Below are positions 62,588 to 64,000 of a DNA stretch of 64,000 nucleotides, one piece after another. Source of the stretch: Scandinavium manionii (GTDB lineage Bacteria > Pseudomonadota > Gammaproteobacteria > Enterobacterales > Enterobacteriaceae); the NCBI RefSeq assembly GCF_024764775.1, contig NZ_JALIGC010000040.1:558001-622000 (forward strand), read 5' to 3'. The notes under the pieces are model-generated. The model was not told where the DNA came from. It made no database searches and worked only from the letters and a program-made list of their open reading frames with translations. The position numbers and the translations under genes were made by a program. Numbering within the stretch: position 1 is the stretch's first letter; each line of letters begins with the position of its first letter.

Positions 62588-63889
62588 TTATTTCAGCCGT
62601 TGCCACGGAATGAGGTTGTCCATCGCCAGAGCCAGCAAAATGCCGACCAGCAAACCATTACTCAGTAACGGCCGCACGATCAGCGGTACCGCCTGTAAAT
62701 AGAGCGGCGGCAAGCCCATCAGGAAAATACCGGCGAACAGCGGCAGCGCCAGACGGTAGCAATTGCGTGGGGTCAGGGTCAGTTGTTGACTGAAAGCCAA
62801 ACTTGAATAGAGCAGCGGCAGATAGGACACCAGCATGACCGCACTGCTGACCGCCAGAGGTAAAGTGCAAAACAGTCGCGTCAGCGGGGGAAATACCGCC
62901 ACCGCCAGACAACACAGGCTACCGATGACAAAAGCGCGCCGCGTGCTGTCGCCGGTCTGGGTAATCAGCCCAATGGAAGAAACAAACGGAGAGAACGGCA
63001 CCACACCAAGCGGAACGGTGAGCACGGTCATCGCCCCAGAAACGATAAAACTGCGGGAATACGGCGAAGTGCCTGCTGTTTTCTGCGGATAAAAAACGTC
63101 CGTACCGCGTAATGCCCCGTAGGTATTCGAGACGTTAACGATACCCGCCAGCAGTGCGGTCAGGATAATGCCGGGCTTCAATTCACCGCCATGGCCCAGC
63201 GGGAAGAACTGCCAGTGTGCGCCCGGGTCGCTGATTGACGGCGCGGAATAGCACAAACGCCAGACGACCCAGCCCACCAGCGTTCCCACCAACAGTGCGT
63301 AGCGGGACACCCGAGGCGGCAGCAAAATAATCATCCCGATCACCAGCAACATCACCGCCAGCGCCAGCAGAAAAGGCAGCATCTGCACGCCTTGTGCCAC
63401 GTGGCCTGCGCCGAACGGCAGCCCAAGCATGCCTTTGAAAAAGATACTTGTGAGCTGCGCGCCGAGCAGCAGCATAAACACAACCATCACCGCCGGGCTG
63501 AACCAGCCAGCCAGCCGCTGGCCAAGCCCACTCGCGCCCAATACCAGCGTGAGGATCCCGGAGCAGCCAATCCCCACCGCCAGGCTCCAGGCAATGCTGT
63601 CGACCGGTGTGCCGCGCGCGGTTTCCGCGAGGGTGACGGTTAAAATAGTGCCCCACCACAACCCGGTTGGCCCTTCCATGATTGCCCGTTGATGCCCCAG
63701 AAAAGCCTGTGCCAGGCAGGCCAACGCGGTGCTGAGAAAAGCGAACTGGATCAGGGTAAACAGGGCGGCATCGGGAAGCTGAAAGGCCGATTGCAGCGTC
63801 GGTGGAACCACGACGGTATTGCAGAAAATAAAGAAAAACCACTGGAAACCGGACAGCGCACTATCGCGGCTTAAAGACACATTCATCAT
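62588..63889 (-). CDS. ybbY: YbbY, purine/xanthine permease-like transporter
   Basis: About 433 residues from the ATG at 63889 (63886 possible). NCS2/nucleobase-ascorbate transporter family with about 12-14 spans; VVPPTLQSAF, SNTYGALRGTDVFYP and PFSPFVSSIGLITQTGD match E. coli YbbY as I recall. Its substrate is not settled. A terminator separates it from allB. Confidence 0.93.
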   Translation of the reverse strand: MMNVSLSRDSALSGFQWFFFIFCNTVVVPPTLQSAFQLPDAALFTLIQFAFLSTALACLAQAFLGHQRAIMEGPTGLWWGTILTVTLAETARGTPVDSIAWSLAVGIGCSGILTLVLGASGLGQRLAGWFSPAVMVVFMLLLGAQLTSIFFKGMLGLPFGAGHVAQGVQMLPFLLALAVMLLVIGMIILLPPRVSRYALLVGTLVGWVVWRLCYSAPSISDPGAHWQFFPLGHGGELKPGIILTALLAGIVNVSNTYGALRGTDVFYPQKTAGTSPYSRSFIVSGAMTVLTVPLGVVPFSPFVSSIGLITQTGDSTRRAFVIGSLCCLAVAVFPPLTRLFCTLPLAVSSAVMLVSYLPLLYSSLAFSQQLTLTPRNCYRLALPLFAGIFLMGLPPLYLQAVPLIVRPLLSNGLLVGILLALAMDNLIPWQRLK

Positions 63890-63900
63890 CACGTTACCCA

Positions 63901-63934
63901 GAAAAAAGCATGCCCATCCCAGGGATGGGCATGC
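63901..63934 (-). terminator. Terminator of allB
   Basis: GCATGCCCATCCC (63908-63920) and GGGATGGGCATGC (63922-63934) form a long stem; on the minus strand the T-run TTTTTT follows. It ends allB transcription just before ybbY. Confidence 0.88.
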
Positions 63935-63943
63935 ATGACCGCG

Positions 63944-64000
63944 TTATTGCTGGTGTTTAAGAATGAACTGACCTTTCGGCGCGATTGGGAAGCCCGCTTC
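63944..64000 (-). CDS. allB: AllB, allantoinase (C-terminal end only)
   Basis: The last 18 codons on the minus strand, EAGFPIAPKGQFILKHQQ and stop TAA at 63946-63944, match the end of E. coli AllB. The rest is outside the window. It opens the allantoin ring to allantoate, the AllC substrate. Confidence 0.9.
   Translation of the reverse strand, partial: EAGFPIAPKGQFILKHQQ

Noticed and set aside
1..64000. CRISPR array or rRNA genes
   Set aside because: No regularly spaced direct repeats with unique spacers and no rRNA sequence were seen.

Overview
This is chromosomal DNA of a member of the Enterobacteriaceae, close to Citrobacter, Salmonella or Enterobacter. Housekeeping genes keep the E. coli/Salmonella order (folD-ybcJ, cysS, ppiB-lpxH, purEK, allantoin genes). 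The type 1 fimbrial locus is of the Salmonella kind (fimAICDHF with convergent fimY and fimZ, next to the argU tRNA). The species cannot be fixed from the sequence.

Region 1 (1-24.3 kb) is a large part of a second, Flag-2 type lateral flagellar system. It holds the end of the sigma-54 activator gene lafK, lfiEFGHIJ (MS ring, switch, export ATPase), a ToxR-like regulator pair, the hook/rod operon lfgBCDEFGHIJKL-lafW on the minus strand, and lfgA, lfgM and lfgN on the plus strand. Flagellin, cap and motor genes are not in the window. Three unusual genes are built into it: a TagD-like glycerol-3-phosphate cytidylyltransferase gene coupled to lfiJ, a FliB-like gene whose product lacks the cysteine-rich part, and an 849-residue protein that joins GT2, GT25 and TagF-like (CDP-glycerol glycerophosphotransferase) domains. 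Together they suggest that the lateral flagellum is decorated with glycerol phosphate, using Gram-positive teichoic-acid chemistry. Two nearly identical sigma-54 promoters, one before lfgB and one before the FliB-like/transferase pair, tie the module to LafK. A degenerate EAL gene closes the block.

Region 2 (24.5-27.3 kb) is an accessory stretch ending at tRNA-Arg (argU). It has an AI-2E family permease, a 126-bp inverted-repeat element, a small exported repeat protein and gene-poor DNA. Region 3 (27.7-36 kb) is the fim cluster. Region 4 (36.3-43.5 kb) holds folD, ybcJ, a glucose-family PTS permease with a LacI/MalI-type regulator and paired operators, cysS, ppiB, lpxH and a small membrane protein.

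Region 5 (43.6-51.5 kb) is accessory DNA between lpxH and purE: a broken IS, a tartrate utilisation cluster (MFS transporter, tartrate dehydrogenase, MOFRL glycerate kinase/hydroxypyruvate reductase, LysR regulator), a vapC remnant and a TacAT-type toxin-antitoxin pair. Region 6 (51.6-64 kb) is purEK followed by the anaerobic allantoin cluster. The minus-strand allFGHK genes (oxamate/carbamoyl phosphate branch) and the plus-strand allDCE genes are divergent. Glycerate kinase glxK, permease ybbY and the 3' end of allB follow on the minus strand.
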